The notes below the pieces were generated by a model. It saw only the letters and a program-made list of their open reading frames with translations, was not told the DNA's origin and made no database searches. Source: Scytalidium lignicola (taxonomy: Eukaryota; Ascomycota; Leotiomycetes). Taken from it: DNA of 64,000 bases. The position numbers and the translations under genes are program-made. The stretch covers positions 1 to 64,000 of the forward strand of contig NCSJ02000210.1 in assembly GCA_002812745.2 (NCBI GenBank). Reading direction: 5' to 3'. Every line of letters starts with the position of its first letter. The first letter of the stretch is position 1. Below, piece by piece: positions 1 to 10,176 of this stretch.

Positions 1-753
1 CGATTAGATCAATGGCATTCCAAAGCTTTAGAATTTGCTCCCGAGTACAAACTAGAGTTCCGGAATGTCCAATTAAATTTTCTCAAAGGCAGGTTACACC
101 GTCCAACTCCTCGGAATTTGCAGCCCTCTCGAACTTCTCGTGTAGAAAGTGTTCATGCAGCTATGAGACTAGCAGATGAATACCAAAAGCAACAACAGAA
201 TGAAAGATTATTTTATCCTTGGCTTGCTGTTCATGTTCTATTCGAAGCCGCTATTGTCTTGCTAAATGTATGTTGGAATTGCGGTGACTGGCTTGGTGAC
301 CACATAAATATTGAGGACCTTATCAGATATATTCACCAATATCCTGACATTCTCAAAAAAATAACCTCCATTTGGTCGGACGTTGAAATCTGCGTGGAAG
401 CAATTGAATCACTCTCTGAGCCAGTCTTGTGCAGACTGCGTCGCCTTTCGTCTAATCCAGATCTCTCTGAACTTGATCCAACTATATCGCAAAGGATCCA
501 TGCTTTCCTCTTTCCCGATCATGATGAAGGCCAAGCACCTCTAATTCTGTCTCCCGAAGAGCGTGTCCTAGATGAGTTCGACAACACAAGAGTCACAGCT
601 CATGAGTCCGATTGGCTCAGAGGATGGCAATTTGAAGATGCTCCACTGGAAAGCACATTTCAGATTGAAGAAACTGCTTTAGGTCTATTTACAGAAGATG
701 GCCTAGATGCAGATTCTATATACCTAACATCACTCTTTCAGCAGCTAGATTAA
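1..753 (+). CDS. Zn2Cys6-type transcription factor, C-terminal part (truncated by window edge)
   Basis: The frame is open from the first base to a TAG stop, giving about 250 residues and no usable start, so this is the 3' part of a gene that begins left of the window. The opening residues (LDQWHSKALEFAPEYKLEF) resemble the region of fungal MHR-domain (Fungal_trans) regulators that follows the middle homology region. The chain continues with a helical stretch around FYPWLAVHVLFEAAIVLLN and ends in an acidic, leucine-rich tail, as many Gal4-class activators do. The DNA-binding zinc cluster is not in the window, so the class assignment is by resemblance of the C-terminus only. It lies tail to tail with the Dal5-like permease and, with the regulator near 11-13 kb, is one of two candidate regulators of the surrounding catabolic genes. 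Confidence 0.6.
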   Translation, partial: RLDQWHSKALEFAPEYKLEFRNVQLNFLKGRLHRPTPRNLQPSRTSRVESVHAAMRLADEYQKQQQNERLFYPWLAVHVLFEAAIVLLNVCWNCGDWLGDHINIEDLIRYIHQYPDILKKITSIWSDVEICVEAIESLSEPVLCRLRRLSSNPDLSELDPTISQRIHAFLFPDHDEGQAPLILSPEERVLDEFDNTRVTAHESDWLRGWQFEDAPLESTFQIEETALGLFTEDGLDADSIYLTSLFQQLD

Positions 754-1323
754 TCATCAATACCTAAAGTAACAATCTTATCCTATACTTTGGTTTTGCA
801 ACCTTAAACGTGTCTACTACAAAAAGCATATGTGACTCTGGATTTCACTAATCTTCAAATTATTTAGAAATACACACCATACGTCTTGAGACAGGAGTAT
901 CACAAAATCATACCGATAACTAGAAAGTTTGATCCTCACTTATTTATGTACGTGCAAAGTCCGACAGACTACCAAAACCGGTTTTGTTATTTTAGGTAAT
1001 TTGCACTCTTAACCAATGTTAATATGAGGAATCTTACTACTTAGAAGGTGATAAACCGAGCATCTAATAGCTAGAACAGTATTATATGTTTGCGAGTTAT
1101 CAAAAGATTAACAGGACCGATCTTATAATAACTAATTACTATCTTCTTTCTTATTTTAAGATACATCTAGAATATCTTAACTTGGAAAAACCAACACTTG
1201 GATAATCACCTCACTTTGCTGTTCAAATCGTTGCCGCATTATCACAAGGTACATGCGCTATAAGACGGCAAGGACACTGAACTAGTAGGATACTAGAATA
1301 TCTGTACATCGCATATAATAAAA
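754..1323. other. Convergent intergenic spacer
   Basis: AT-rich 3' flanks of two convergent genes. I see no ORF of note and no repeat. Confidence 0.6.
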
Positions 1324-3113
1324 TCACAAAACATAACGGAACTCCTTGTTCTCCTTATCCGTGAGATCTAAGAAGGCAGCATCATTAAGATGCTCGATGT
1401 GTCCAGTCTCTTCCTTACTATCACGTCTTTTATTTTCCCTCTTATTTAACGTAAAGAGGAGTAAGAGCAACAGTATGGCGAGTACCCAAAGACCAATCGT
1501 CGCGTCTTTGGCTTTGTTATAATAAGGCCCATCTCTAAATATCTGCGGCCCAATCAGGTATGCGGCTGCCATTGAGGTAAAAACAATCCCGTTCACTGTA
1601 GTCTTTTTGGTATATCCCAGAGTATTGCTGATTCGGAAGTTAGCACTAGATTGGCAATATATTCATCTTAATTGAATGTACCTTGAAATCATCGATATGA
1701 CAATAAAGTATGGTGTTGATCCATTGCCAACAATGAAGAAATATGCTACTAGTTGTCCAAACCGTTCATAGAGAGGTCCAACTCGAGAGAGTCCTACTAG
1801 AAGACCGATAAAGAAGATATTTATAACATGACAACCCGCAGCAACTAAGCTTCGTTGTTTTGTTTTATCAGCAAGCCAACCAAAGCTTAAATTGCTACAG
1901 ATCTGCACAAAACCAGTAGGCATCGCGAGAAGCAGGGTTGTATTTGAGTCGAAGTTGAGAGATTTGATGAGAAGGGACGAAAATAGTGTAGTCCCGCCGC
2001 TTGGAATCTGAGCGGATAATATAAAGAATACGTAGATCCAGGTCTAAAAATTCATCAGTTATTCTAAGATAAATATTGAAAATAAGATCAGGACTTACTC
2101 GAACATCAGTAAATGCCTCTCTAAACTGGTACCACTTGAACTGGCGAGATCCAACACCTTGATGATTATCTCTCAGGCACTCAACTGCTAGTGTCTTGTC
2201 TTCTTCTGAGAAAAACCGTGCTTCAATTGGATTCTCAGCCATGAAGAAGAACATACAGACAGCAAAGATAATTGTGATCCCCCCTGTTACAACGGCAAGG
2301 ATTCTCCACCCATGAAAGGTAAGACCGGCTTGTGCAGAACCTCTTGAGCACCCATATGCAACTACTCCTCCAACAATCGTGGAAAATCCATTGCTTGCAG
2401 CCCATATCCCCACTCGGGAAGAGTGTTCATATTTTCTATACCACTTAGCGGTTACTAGGACAAAGCCACAATTAACTGTAGCTTCTAAAACTCCCATGAA
2501 GACTGCACGAATTAGATATTTGAATAATATTCACGAAACGAGCTTTGAGACAAATTATTAGTCGTACCTCGAACACACATGAGACCCGCAAAGTTATGCC
2601 CTGCTGCCATAGTGCACAGGACCACACCCCAAAGGAAAGCACAAGTGGCGATATACTTCGACTGCGGGAAGTGTTGGAGAAGCCGGTTATGAGGATATGC
2701 AGCAGCAAGATATCCAAAGTAGTAGATCGAGCCAAGCCAAGTATATTGGGAGTTACTTAAGTGGGCATCTTTTAAAATTCCCATAACAGAGGCATATGAC
2801 AAACTAGAATTTTTGTTAGTGTATTCTATATTCGAGTAATCCATAAACCATAAGTGCGCATCAGATAGACTTACACTCCTTTGTCCATATACTGCATGAA
2901 ATAGAGAGCACATAACCACGGGAGTACATGCCAGTCTGTTGCATGAAGGAGTCGCCTATTTGTTGCCTCGTCAATGATAATAGGCTCATCTGAAGCATAT
3001 TTCAAAGCTTCGTCCACTCCTGTTGCAGAAGGGCTCGCATGTTCGATAATACCTATCCGGTCAACAGCCGTTGGCTTGTTGCCAGAGGAATCGGACTTCT
3101 CTGGATCTGTCAT
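1324..3113 (-). CDS. MFS permease, Dal5/allantoate-type anion:cation symporter family
   Basis: Five exons joined by four short introns give one continuous protein of about 500 residues. The start is the ATG at 3113 (MTDPEKSD), not the upstream in-frame ATG at 3287, because family members begin with a short hydrophilic N-terminus before DWHVLPWLCALYFMQYMDK. That segment, the exon 2 block YTWLGSIYYFGYLAAAYPHN and the C-terminal signature TDKENKEFRYVL are typical of the ACS/Dal5 family, which imports organic anions such as allantoate, nicotinate, pantothenate or small peptides. Twelve membrane segments can be traced, with the usual gap between TM6 and TM7. The first intron is 2804-2874. It is divergently transcribed from the amidohydrolase across a 0.5 kb promoter, which suggests it imports the substrate of the cluster. 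No disruption seen. Confidence 0.88.
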
Positions 3114-3611
3114 ATCTGAGATAATGAAAAGGAGTATTGATATAAAAAAGAAACAACTGAACCGACGTGATGTACTGATCCGCCGTAGTGTATTTAATAA
3201 CTTTGGTCGTGGCCAAAGTGGTTGGAAATCACCGAGAACCACATCCCATCTTCGCACTTTTCCGCCACTATTAACCAGCACGACCACATTAGATAGGATT
3301 GCGTGACGGTAAAGCTTCTAACTCTCCATTATCCTTGCTTCATTTGGATTCTTCCACTGTACTTAACATCGCCTCATTCCACCCAATTGCTTGTGGCTTG
3401 CAATCCTGGGCTATTCAAAATAATATTACAAGATTTCGACATTGAACTGCTTTAATCTGCTGACTCAGCGATAAGACAATTTGGATCCTGTATGTTCAAT
3501 CATGCCCGAGGTTCTTGGCATGAAGGCTTCTGTGATTGCAAGCCAATGTCTAATCTTCATTATTAAGACTTTTCACTCATTATTGGTACCAAAGTACCTC
3601 GATCTAGAGAA
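3114..3611. promoter_or_regulatory. Divergent promoter between permease and amidohydrolase
   Basis: A 0.5 kb shared upstream region for two divergent genes. Several CCG/CGG triplets occur near 3160-3265, but I could not define a clear dyad. Confidence 0.4.
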
Positions 3612-5019
3612 ATGGCAATACTTAATATCCACACTTCAATCCTCTTCGACCCTAAGCTCAAGAAATTTGTCAACGACACCTCCATCACGGTTGATACGGT
3701 TTCAGGGCTTATTGTAAAAGTGTATAAGCGGGAAGCTCCTCTGACAGATATTCAGCAATCGGATATAGATTTGCGCGACAAGGTTGTTTGCCCTGGTTTT
3801 GTTGACGCACACACCCATATCTTTCTCCATTCTTATGAGTGAGTGGTGCCCTAGGCCAATTACGTAGCGTTCTTCAGCAGAGCACTTTGATACGAATAAT
3901 AACAAATAACAGTGAGGCAGCTTCCGTCAATCAGAAACGGGATGAAAGCTTCGTCGAGAGAATTATCCGCTCGGTAAATCACTGCCGAGTTGCATTGCTT
4001 GCAGGTTATACCACTTACCGGTTTGTACACGCAAATTAGAATGAGACTGAAGAATTCAACTTACATTAAATAGTGATCTCGGGTCAGAATCTATGAAAGA
4101 AGCTGATTGTAATGTACGAGATGCTATAAACCGCGGTCTGATTCCTGGGCCTCGACTTTTTGTAGCTACAAGAGTAATAGCTTCCACGGCAGCATATGAA
4201 CCCCGGACAGAGAACCACATTGGAGGCACCTGCCTTCCCGCCGGATGTGACGCTGCCGATGGTGTGGATGAGTTACGGAAGGCTGTTAGAAGACGTATCG
4301 GTGCTGGTGCCGACATCATCAAGTTCTATGCTGACTACCGGCGTCGAATCATGCGATTCCCGCCCGCACAACAGCATCCCTATATCCCATCAGTGAAGTT
4401 TCCTCCCGCAGCACCAAATCCCGAACTTGTTGTCTTCTCGGATCAAGAGATGAGAGCCATTGTTGAGGAAGCAGAGCTTGCCGACTGTCCTGTTGCTGCC
4501 CATTGTGGTAGTAATAAAGGGGTTATCGCAGCAGCAAAAGCCGGAAGCCTCACTATCGAGCATGCATACTGGGCCGATGAGGAGACTCTACTTGTCATGA
4601 AGGAACACAATTGTATCATGGTTCCGACACTGGCCATTTGTGAGCGGCTATACAACTTTCGAATGCCACAGATCTTAGCAGGGGTGAAACGAGCGTGGGA
4701 ATTAGGCGTCCGCTTGGCTTGTGGTGGTGACACTGGAACGTTCCCTCATGGTGAAAACGCACGGGAGATGGAATTAATGATAGAAGCTGGTATTCCTGTA
4801 GAAGAGGTATTGGCAGCTGGTACTATTGGCGGTTGGGAATCTTGTGGAGGCGACAGATGTGGAAGGAGATTCGGGTGGTTTGAAGAGGGCTTAGCTGCAG
4901 ACATTATTGCTTTAGATTCAGACCCTCGAACGGATTCCGGGGCTCTAAGAAAGGTTTCATTTGTCATGAAGGATGCAAAAGTTTGGAAAAGGGATAATAT
5001 CGCTATCGATATGGTATAG
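3612..5019 (+). CDS. Metal-dependent amidohydrolase (imidazolonepropionase/prolidase-like)
   Basis: Three exons (introns 3839-3912 and 4021-4073) encode about 426 residues. The protein shows the amidohydrolase-superfamily order: a beta-sandwich N-terminus, FVDAHTHIFLH with the HxH metal pair, DIIKFYADY with the bridging lysine, VAAHCG and TIEHAYW supplying two further histidines, and CGGDTGTFPHG with the catalytic aspartate. It closes with LAADIIALDSDP, the returning sandwich strand seen in this group. Family members hydrolyse cyclic or peptide-like amides, and the closest-looking ones are often annotated as imidazolonepropionase-like or Xaa-Pro dipeptidases. The substrate cannot be read from the sequence. 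Its position next to a proline-racemase-family gene makes a proline-containing or cyclic amide reasonable, which is inference. Reading frame and metal residues look intact. Confidence 0.88.
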
Positions 5020-5322
5020 ACTAATCTTTACTATACAATAGATATTTCATATGCGTACAAGTTGATTAATCCACTGAATGCAATATGCTCAGTGCTACAA
5101 AACATCGACTACCAAATAGTATGACTGTGAAAAACGTAATATAAACAATTAAAAGTAATGTAATGGGGACGGTTCAAGACGAATAAGCAAACATGAACAC
5201 ATAATTAAATAGATTGCTCATTTAAAGAGATTGAGCCCGGGCTCCAAGCAACGCTCTATTGCCTTATCATATAACTGAATGCTAAATCATTTGCAGATAT
5301 GTCTAACACGCGCAAAGCTCTT
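5020..5322. other. Convergent intergenic spacer
   Basis: 3' flanks of the amidohydrolase and the racemase-family gene. Nothing recognised. Confidence 0.6.
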
Positions 5323-6366
5323 TTATTCGGATGGTACATGCCATTGGTCTCCCACACGAAACCCAACGGGGAATGGGTCAGTTGGGTCCAACACGATCTG
5401 CTTGAACGCAGTGATCCAAGCTCGTCCTTTCACTGTCGGCAAGACTGCATCATATTGTCCCACCCTTGTTGTCCCTCGAATATGGCAAGTGAAACTAGTT
5501 CCAGTAATACTACGGTGATGAAATGTCTCTCCGACCTTCAGTAGACCTTTTGCATGTAAGACTGCCATTCTAGCACAAGTCCCCGTCCCACATGGAGACC
5601 GATCAAACCTCCCTGGGGATACGACTACAGTATTGGTAGCAACCTTACTACCGTCAGGGTTTTCCTGTAGTGGTTCTGTAAATTCGAGGATACTAACGCC
5701 TTGTATACCCGGATTCTCTGGGTGCACTGGGGTATATGAAGCTTGAACAGCCCGTTTGATTTTCTCCCCTACTTCGACGAGACGTGGGCCATTGAGGTGA
5801 TCTATCTTCAGTCCAACAGATGCAGCATCCACGATTGCATACATCATACCGCCCCAGGCAATATCTACAGAGACGGTCCCTAGACCGGCAACCTCTACTT
5901 GGTAGTCCATAGCGCACACAAAAGCAGGCACATTGTCGAATGCCACCGTCTTACACTTTCCATCTTCACACTCAGCAGTTACACCAACCAGTCCTGCTGG
6001 GGTATCTAGATTCAGCTTCGTAACTGGCTCTTTCATTTCAAGCATTCCCGTTTCCAGTAACACGGTTGACGTGCATATAATATTGCTCCTAGACATTGGC
6101 GGGTATTCCTCGCTTTCCATAATCAGAAAACCAGCATCCGCCTTGGGGTTGCACGGTGGAAGAACAAGGTTCAAATTCATCGAAGAGCGGCCTCGAGGTT
6201 CGTTAAGGATCAACTGGCGGATATCATCTGCTTTGTCCCTGAAGTAAACAAGTTTGTCGTACATGGTGGAACACCCAGGAGCATCTAGAACGCCCCCAGT
6301 AATTACGTCGCCCACTTCTCCTTCTGCATGACAGCCGACCACCGTGATACTACGTTTAAACCTCAT
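5323..6366 (-). CDS. Proline racemase / hydroxyproline epimerase family protein
   Basis: A single exon of 347 residues. The ATG at 6366 was chosen because family members begin at MRFKRSITVVGCHAEGEVGD; the in-frame extension to 6477 has no family similarity. The C-terminal catalytic motif SPCGTGTCARMAVLHAKG is complete. At the first catalytic site, where racemases have Cys (MCGH), this protein has Ser in MSRSNIICTS. Family knowledge: Cys/Cys members are racemases or epimerases, Cys/Thr members are trans-3-hydroxyproline dehydratases, and Ser/Cys members have been linked to 4-hydroxyproline epimerisation. The last would fit here but is inference. The gene is convergent with the amidohydrolase and shares an orientation with the FMN dehydrogenase and the aldolase. 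A CCGG-N6-CCGG element lies about 145 nt upstream of the ATG. Confidence 0.88.
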   Translation of the reverse strand: MRFKRSITVVGCHAEGEVGDVITGGVLDAPGCSTMYDKLVYFRDKADDIRQLILNEPRGRSSMNLNLVLPPCNPKADAGFLIMESEEYPPMSRSNIICTSTVLLETGMLEMKEPVTKLNLDTPAGLVGVTAECEDGKCKTVAFDNVPAFVCAMDYQVEVAGLGTVSVDIAWGGMMYAIVDAASVGLKIDHLNGPRLVEVGEKIKRAVQASYTPVHPENPGIQGVSILEFTEPLQENPDGSKVATNTVVVSPGRFDRSPCGTGTCARMAVLHAKGLLKVGETFHHRSITGTSFTCHIRGTTRVGQYDAVLPTVKGRAWITAFKQIVLDPTDPFPVGFRVGDQWHVPSE

Positions 6367-7240
6367 ATTTTGGGATGAGAGATAGAGAGAAAGTTTTTCA
6401 GCCAAGTTTTGGTTTTCAAGATATTTTAGATGAAAACATGGAAAGTTCTTTTCAGTCAAGATTGTGGGCATGCACACCCCACTTGTGACTTCCTTGCAGG
6501 TATCAGTACCGGACGATGCCGGATCAAAGGCAATAAAACATCGATACAGTCAGCCAATATTAGCATTTAAATTCTTCAAAGCAAATAGAATCAAGACTTC
6601 AAGACAATTATCCAAGAAATATTTATCTTTATACTGCGAATTCGAATTTTGATTTCATTTTTCTATGCGTTCTTAAGCAATGGTGCTGTAATTAGCGGTT
6701 CAACAGTGGTGAGACTCAGTGAAGAACTCTGGAAACAGCAGCTAGAATTCGAATATGTCACTAATTACATGAATTATTAATTTTAAAAACACCATTCACA
6801 AACAGTATAATCCTCGATACAGAGTAGTCTTGTTGGATACATCATTACTACTATGCAGTGCAATTCTTCATTCATCCACGGCATATTATTTCAACCAATT
6901 ATTTGCCATTAAATCTTACTTCCAGTATTATTATGATTGGACAGAATACATTCTGCGTCCTGATTGGCTAATTTCAAGCTCGCCTGATGAATCAGAGAGC
7001 CGTAGGAGCAACTTCCATTATCTTCATTGTGGGATATGACGATATTGTGTACAATATCTAATCGGTACTATTGAGACTTATATATTCATCTACAGTTGCT
7101 CATCTACAATGATAACAATGTAGTACTCCTCCATGAGCTCGTACTCCGTTCAGTATCTAAGTCTTATTAAAGCTTGAGTAGCGTAGAATAACAGTGGCAT
7201 GCAGTTGACTTTGATATTNAAAAAAAACCGCATTTCTAAT
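6367..7240. other. Intergenic: promoter of racemase-family gene plus 3' flank of FMN dehydrogenase
   Basis: AT-rich. It contains a paired CCGG element at 6509-6522 and one N at 7219 beside an A-run. No gene recognised; short ORFs here have no family features. Confidence 0.5.
6509..6522. promoter_or_regulatory. Candidate Zn2Cys6 binding site (CCGG-N6-CCGG)
   Basis: CCGGACGATGCCGG contains CGG and CCG triplets in dyad arrangement, the class of site bound by Gal4-type dimers. It is about 145 nt upstream of the racemase-family start codon and could serve either cluster regulator. Motif only. Confidence 0.3.
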
Positions 7241-8719
7241 CTATAACTTGCTCCTCTCAACTTTCCTAGCCCATGGATGTGCATCGCCAGCATACACGAA
7301 TCTATCTATATCTGCCGTATTTAACAAACCTGGATGTGCCTGATCAAGACTGGTAATTCCAACAAGTTGCATAGCCATCCGCAACTCATCACTTAGAACT
7401 AAAAGCAGCCCAATGTTAGCACCCGCATTTCCATTTGTATAAACACAAGATCTGAACTTACTTTTGAAGGCTTTCTTCACACCATCCTCGCCATACGATA
7501 GTGCATAGAGAAATGGACGGCCAGCTAAAACAGCACTGGCCCCTAAACACATGGCTTTTAAGATGTCTCTTCCCCTGCGAATACCTCCATCGATGAAAAT
7601 TTCCATCTTTCCTAAGAGTTCAGGGCAGGAAGCATGCATCTCCAAAAGCGTCAGAATTGCAGGAACTGCCGTGTCCAATGCTCTGCCACCATGGTTGGAA
7701 AGGTAGATCCCAGCACATCCATGCTCATAAGCCCGGCGAGCATCTGCTGCACATTGTATTCCTTTCAAAAATATAGGTACATCAGGACAACATTCTCGAA
7801 TCCAGGCGATATCTTCCCATCCAATATTCTCATCGAGCGATGTGTTTGTTGGTGGTGGAGCAATCTCCCTTTCACTTTGACTTCCTGAGCCTAGTTGTTG
7901 CCTCTTGATAACTTCCCGCTTGCTTAGAACTGGAAGATCCACAGTAAACAAAATACCTCTTGGTTTCAACTTATGCGCAGCTTGGAGAAACTTCCTCGCG
8001 TCGGAGCGATCACTATACATGTAGAGCTGGAGAAAGAATGGGTATCCTGGTGGAAGAACAGACACAATCTCTTGAACTGAGTATGAGCCCATAGTTGGAA
8101 CCATCGCAGGTACGCCACACGCAACGGATGCTCGTGCTTGTGCCAGCTCACCATCCGGGTGGGAAAGCTTAACTGAGGAGGTTGGTGCAATGAAAAACGG
8201 TAGGTCATATCGCTGTCCCAGAACACTGACACTCATATCTACAGTCTTGACCTTCTTCAGAATCCTTGGCCGGAACAAAATTCGCTGATACCAGTCATAA
8301 TTTGCTCGATGCGAAATCGAGTCTTCCGTTGCGCCTGCCACGTAACCCCATGTCCTGTCTATCATGAGCTGTTCAGCAACTGCTTCAAACTGCGACAGAG
8401 TAATTATAGACCCAAGATCCGGTAACGAAGATTTTGGTTTTTGATTCTCAGTTTTGCGTTGTAAGATGCCAGATGAGTTCGGCTCTAGCTCACCAATGCG
8501 CTTTTCCGGTCCGAGGAATTTGGATATTAACCCAGGCCCATGGATTGAATTATACGCTTCAGTTCCATCCTTCCCAAAATGCTCTTGTATGACTTCTACA
8601 CCTCCTGGATGTTTGGCGGCAAATCCTGTCACGTCCCAGACAACTCCATTAACTACGATCCAGGCATTCCCTTCAGAGCAATGCTGGCTAACTTCAACAG
8701 CTGAGATCTTGGCAGACAT
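7241..8719 (-). CDS. Cytochrome b2-type FMN-dependent 2-hydroxyacid (L-lactate) dehydrogenase
   Basis: Two exons encode 471 residues; the 63 nt intron at 7399-7461 is a multiple of three and has no stop. Residues 1-85 are a cytochrome b5 domain with heme ligands in KHPGG and in YNSIHGPG. From about residue 110 follows the FMN_dh barrel: FLQLYMYSD, the FMN-binding lysine in FLKGIQ, the catalytic histidine in SNHGGRALD, and FIDGGIRRGRDILKA for the FMN phosphate. Family members oxidise L-lactate, mandelate or related 2-hydroxy acids and pass electrons to cytochrome c. Yeast Cyb2 has a mitochondrial presequence before the b5 domain. Here the b5 domain starts at once, so a cytosolic form is likely, as in many fungal paralogues. 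It may oxidise a hydroxy-acid intermediate of the cluster. Confidence 0.92.
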   Translation of the reverse strand: MSAKISAVEVSQHCSEGNAWIVVNGVVWDVTGFAAKHPGGVEVIQEHFGKDGTEAYNSIHGPGLISKFLGPEKRIGELEPNSSGILQRKTENQKPKSSLPDLGSIITLSQFEAVAEQLMIDRTWGYVAGATEDSISHRANYDWYQRILFRPRILKKVKTVDMSVSVLGQRYDLPFFIAPTSSVKLSHPDGELAQARASVACGVPAMVPTMGSYSVQEIVSVLPPGYPFFLQLYMYSDRSDARKFLQAAHKLKPRGILFTVDLPVLSKREVIKRQQLGSGSQSEREIAPPPTNTSLDENIGWEDIAWIRECCPDVPIFLKGIQCAADARRAYEHGCAGIYLSNHGGRALDTAVPAILTLLEMHASCPELLGKMEIFIDGGIRRGRDILKAMCLGASAVLAGRPFLYALSYGEDGVKKAFKSKFRSCVYTNGNAGANIGLLLVLSDELRMAMQLVGITSLDQAHPGLLNTADIDRFVYAGDAHPWARKVERSKL

Positions 8720-9276
8720 GGTCGATTTGTTACTTCAATCAAACCAGAGCTGCGGTGGAAACGTGCACAGGATGAATTGGTAATTGCGAATGGGATCTCA
8801 GTGAGCGGTCGGGGTTTTTGAGGTTGTTGGCAAGCTCACCGCCGAGGTGAAGCGCCTCGGTGCTTAGAGTGGGATATGTTAGTAAGGTCCTCAAAAAAGC
8901 CCGAAATCTTACTCCGGAACCGGTAATAGCCCATCTGCTGCAGTACTGATAGATAGCTTCTTTGCCAAGCTGTGGTGTACAGCAAACTAGCATAGATAAC
9001 GTTTGTGTAAATACAGCCTAGATTAGATATAGCTGTAGATGCCCTAATTTTGACCATTTTAATGAAACTCATGTCCAGACTGTGAGATTGAGTGTATTAC
9101 AAGTATTATTTGACATTCACAATGATAGAGTCCAGTCATCTTGAACCTCGTCTCTAAATTGAAATAATTGAATACAACAGCGTAGGTCCAGGATTTAACA
9201 CTGCAGAGGTAAGTAGCCGACTCATTCACTAGATGTCAAACTTGGGAATTCAAGTGCATCCATCCCATGCACCTCA
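8720..9276. other. Promoter of FMN dehydrogenase and 3' flank of aldolase
   Basis: Contains the CCGAGG/CCTCGG dyad at 8842-8860. Nothing else recognised. Confidence 0.5.
8842..8860. promoter_or_regulatory. Inverted repeat CCGAGG-N7-CCTCGG
   Basis: A perfect 6 bp dyad with CCG at one end and CGG at the other, 125-140 nt upstream of the FMN-dehydrogenase start codon. This is the arrangement expected for a Zn2Cys6 dimer site. Function inferred. Confidence 0.4.
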
Positions 9277-10176
9277 TTATAATTTGAATTCTCCGCCAGT
9301 AAGTCTATCCTCTAAATCGTAGTACACTTGAAACTCACAAAAGCATACTTCTGGATCACTCTCTGCATCATAATTAAACTTGGCTTCTTCATCTTTAATC
9401 AAAACCTTTTCAACCCCTTCCCTCGCGGCTCCTTCAGCAACGAGTTGCACTCGACAGCTCTTTTCCATTGACGTAAACAACCAAGCAGCCTCGTCGACGG
9501 TTTCACCAACTGTTAGCAGGCCATGATTTCTAAGAATGCATCCCTTTCCTTTCCCCAATGCTTGTGCGATTTTGATACCTTCTTCCTCTCCCAAAACCAC
9601 ACCTCCATGGTTATTGTATACGCTCTGGGCGCTACCATAAAACTTGCAAGCGTCTTGAGTGAGCATCTCCAGAGGTTTCCCAAAAACGGACCAAGCTTTT
9701 CCATAGACACTGTGAGTGTGACAAATTGCATGCACGTCTGGGCGGGCCTTATGAACGGCACCATGAATGAGAAACCCTGCGGAGTTTGCTGGTCTAGATC
9801 TGTTTCCACCGATAGCTTCTCCCTTGAAGTTTAACAGGATCATATCACTCGCGCGAAGTAGGCCAAAATGGAGGCCGAGAGGGTTTGTCCAGAATGCATC
9901 ATGGTACTCTGGATCTCTCACAGAAATGTGGCCGCTCATCCCTTCAACGTATCCCTCGCCGGACCAATGACGGAAGGCGGCTGCCATATGTTCCAGCTGC
10001 CATTGACGCTTGGATGCAAAATCCGGAAAGCTTGGCACTCCTGTAAGACAAATCCCATGAGAGATCGCTTGAAGAGGGGTTTTCGCTTTAATTTGGACAT
10101 GGTCTTGTTGGTGTACTGCTTTTGTTGGAACAGGCACAATTGCCTTTGGTTCCTCTGACGTGGCTGTAGGGGCCAT
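9277..10176 (-). CDS. Class II aldolase/adducin-domain protein
   Basis: One exon of 299 residues. A divergent 45-residue N-terminus precedes the aldolase_II fold: HMAAAFRHWSGEGYVEGMSGHISVRD, then CHTHSVYGKAWSVFG with the HxH zinc ligands, and RNHGLLTVGETVDEA with the third histidine. This is the metal site of fuculose-1-phosphate-type aldolases. Fungal members of this length are common next to permeases and oxidoreductases, and some act as decarboxylases or isomerases rather than aldolases. Product and substrate are unknown; cleavage of a keto/hydroxy acid made by the neighbouring dehydrogenase is a guess from context. The frame is intact. Confidence 0.88.
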   Translation of the reverse strand: MAPTATSEEPKAIVPVPTKAVHQQDHVQIKAKTPLQAISHGICLTGVPSFPDFASKRQWQLEHMAAAFRHWSGEGYVEGMSGHISVRDPEYHDAFWTNPLGLHFGLLRASDMILLNFKGEAIGGNRSRPANSAGFLIHGAVHKARPDVHAICHTHSVYGKAWSVFGKPLEMLTQDACKFYGSAQSVYNNHGGVVLGEEEGIKIAQALGKGKGCILRNHGLLTVGETVDEAAWLFTSMEKSCRVQLVAEGAAREGVEKVLIKDEEAKFNYDAESDPEVCFCEFQVYYDLEDRLTGGEFKL

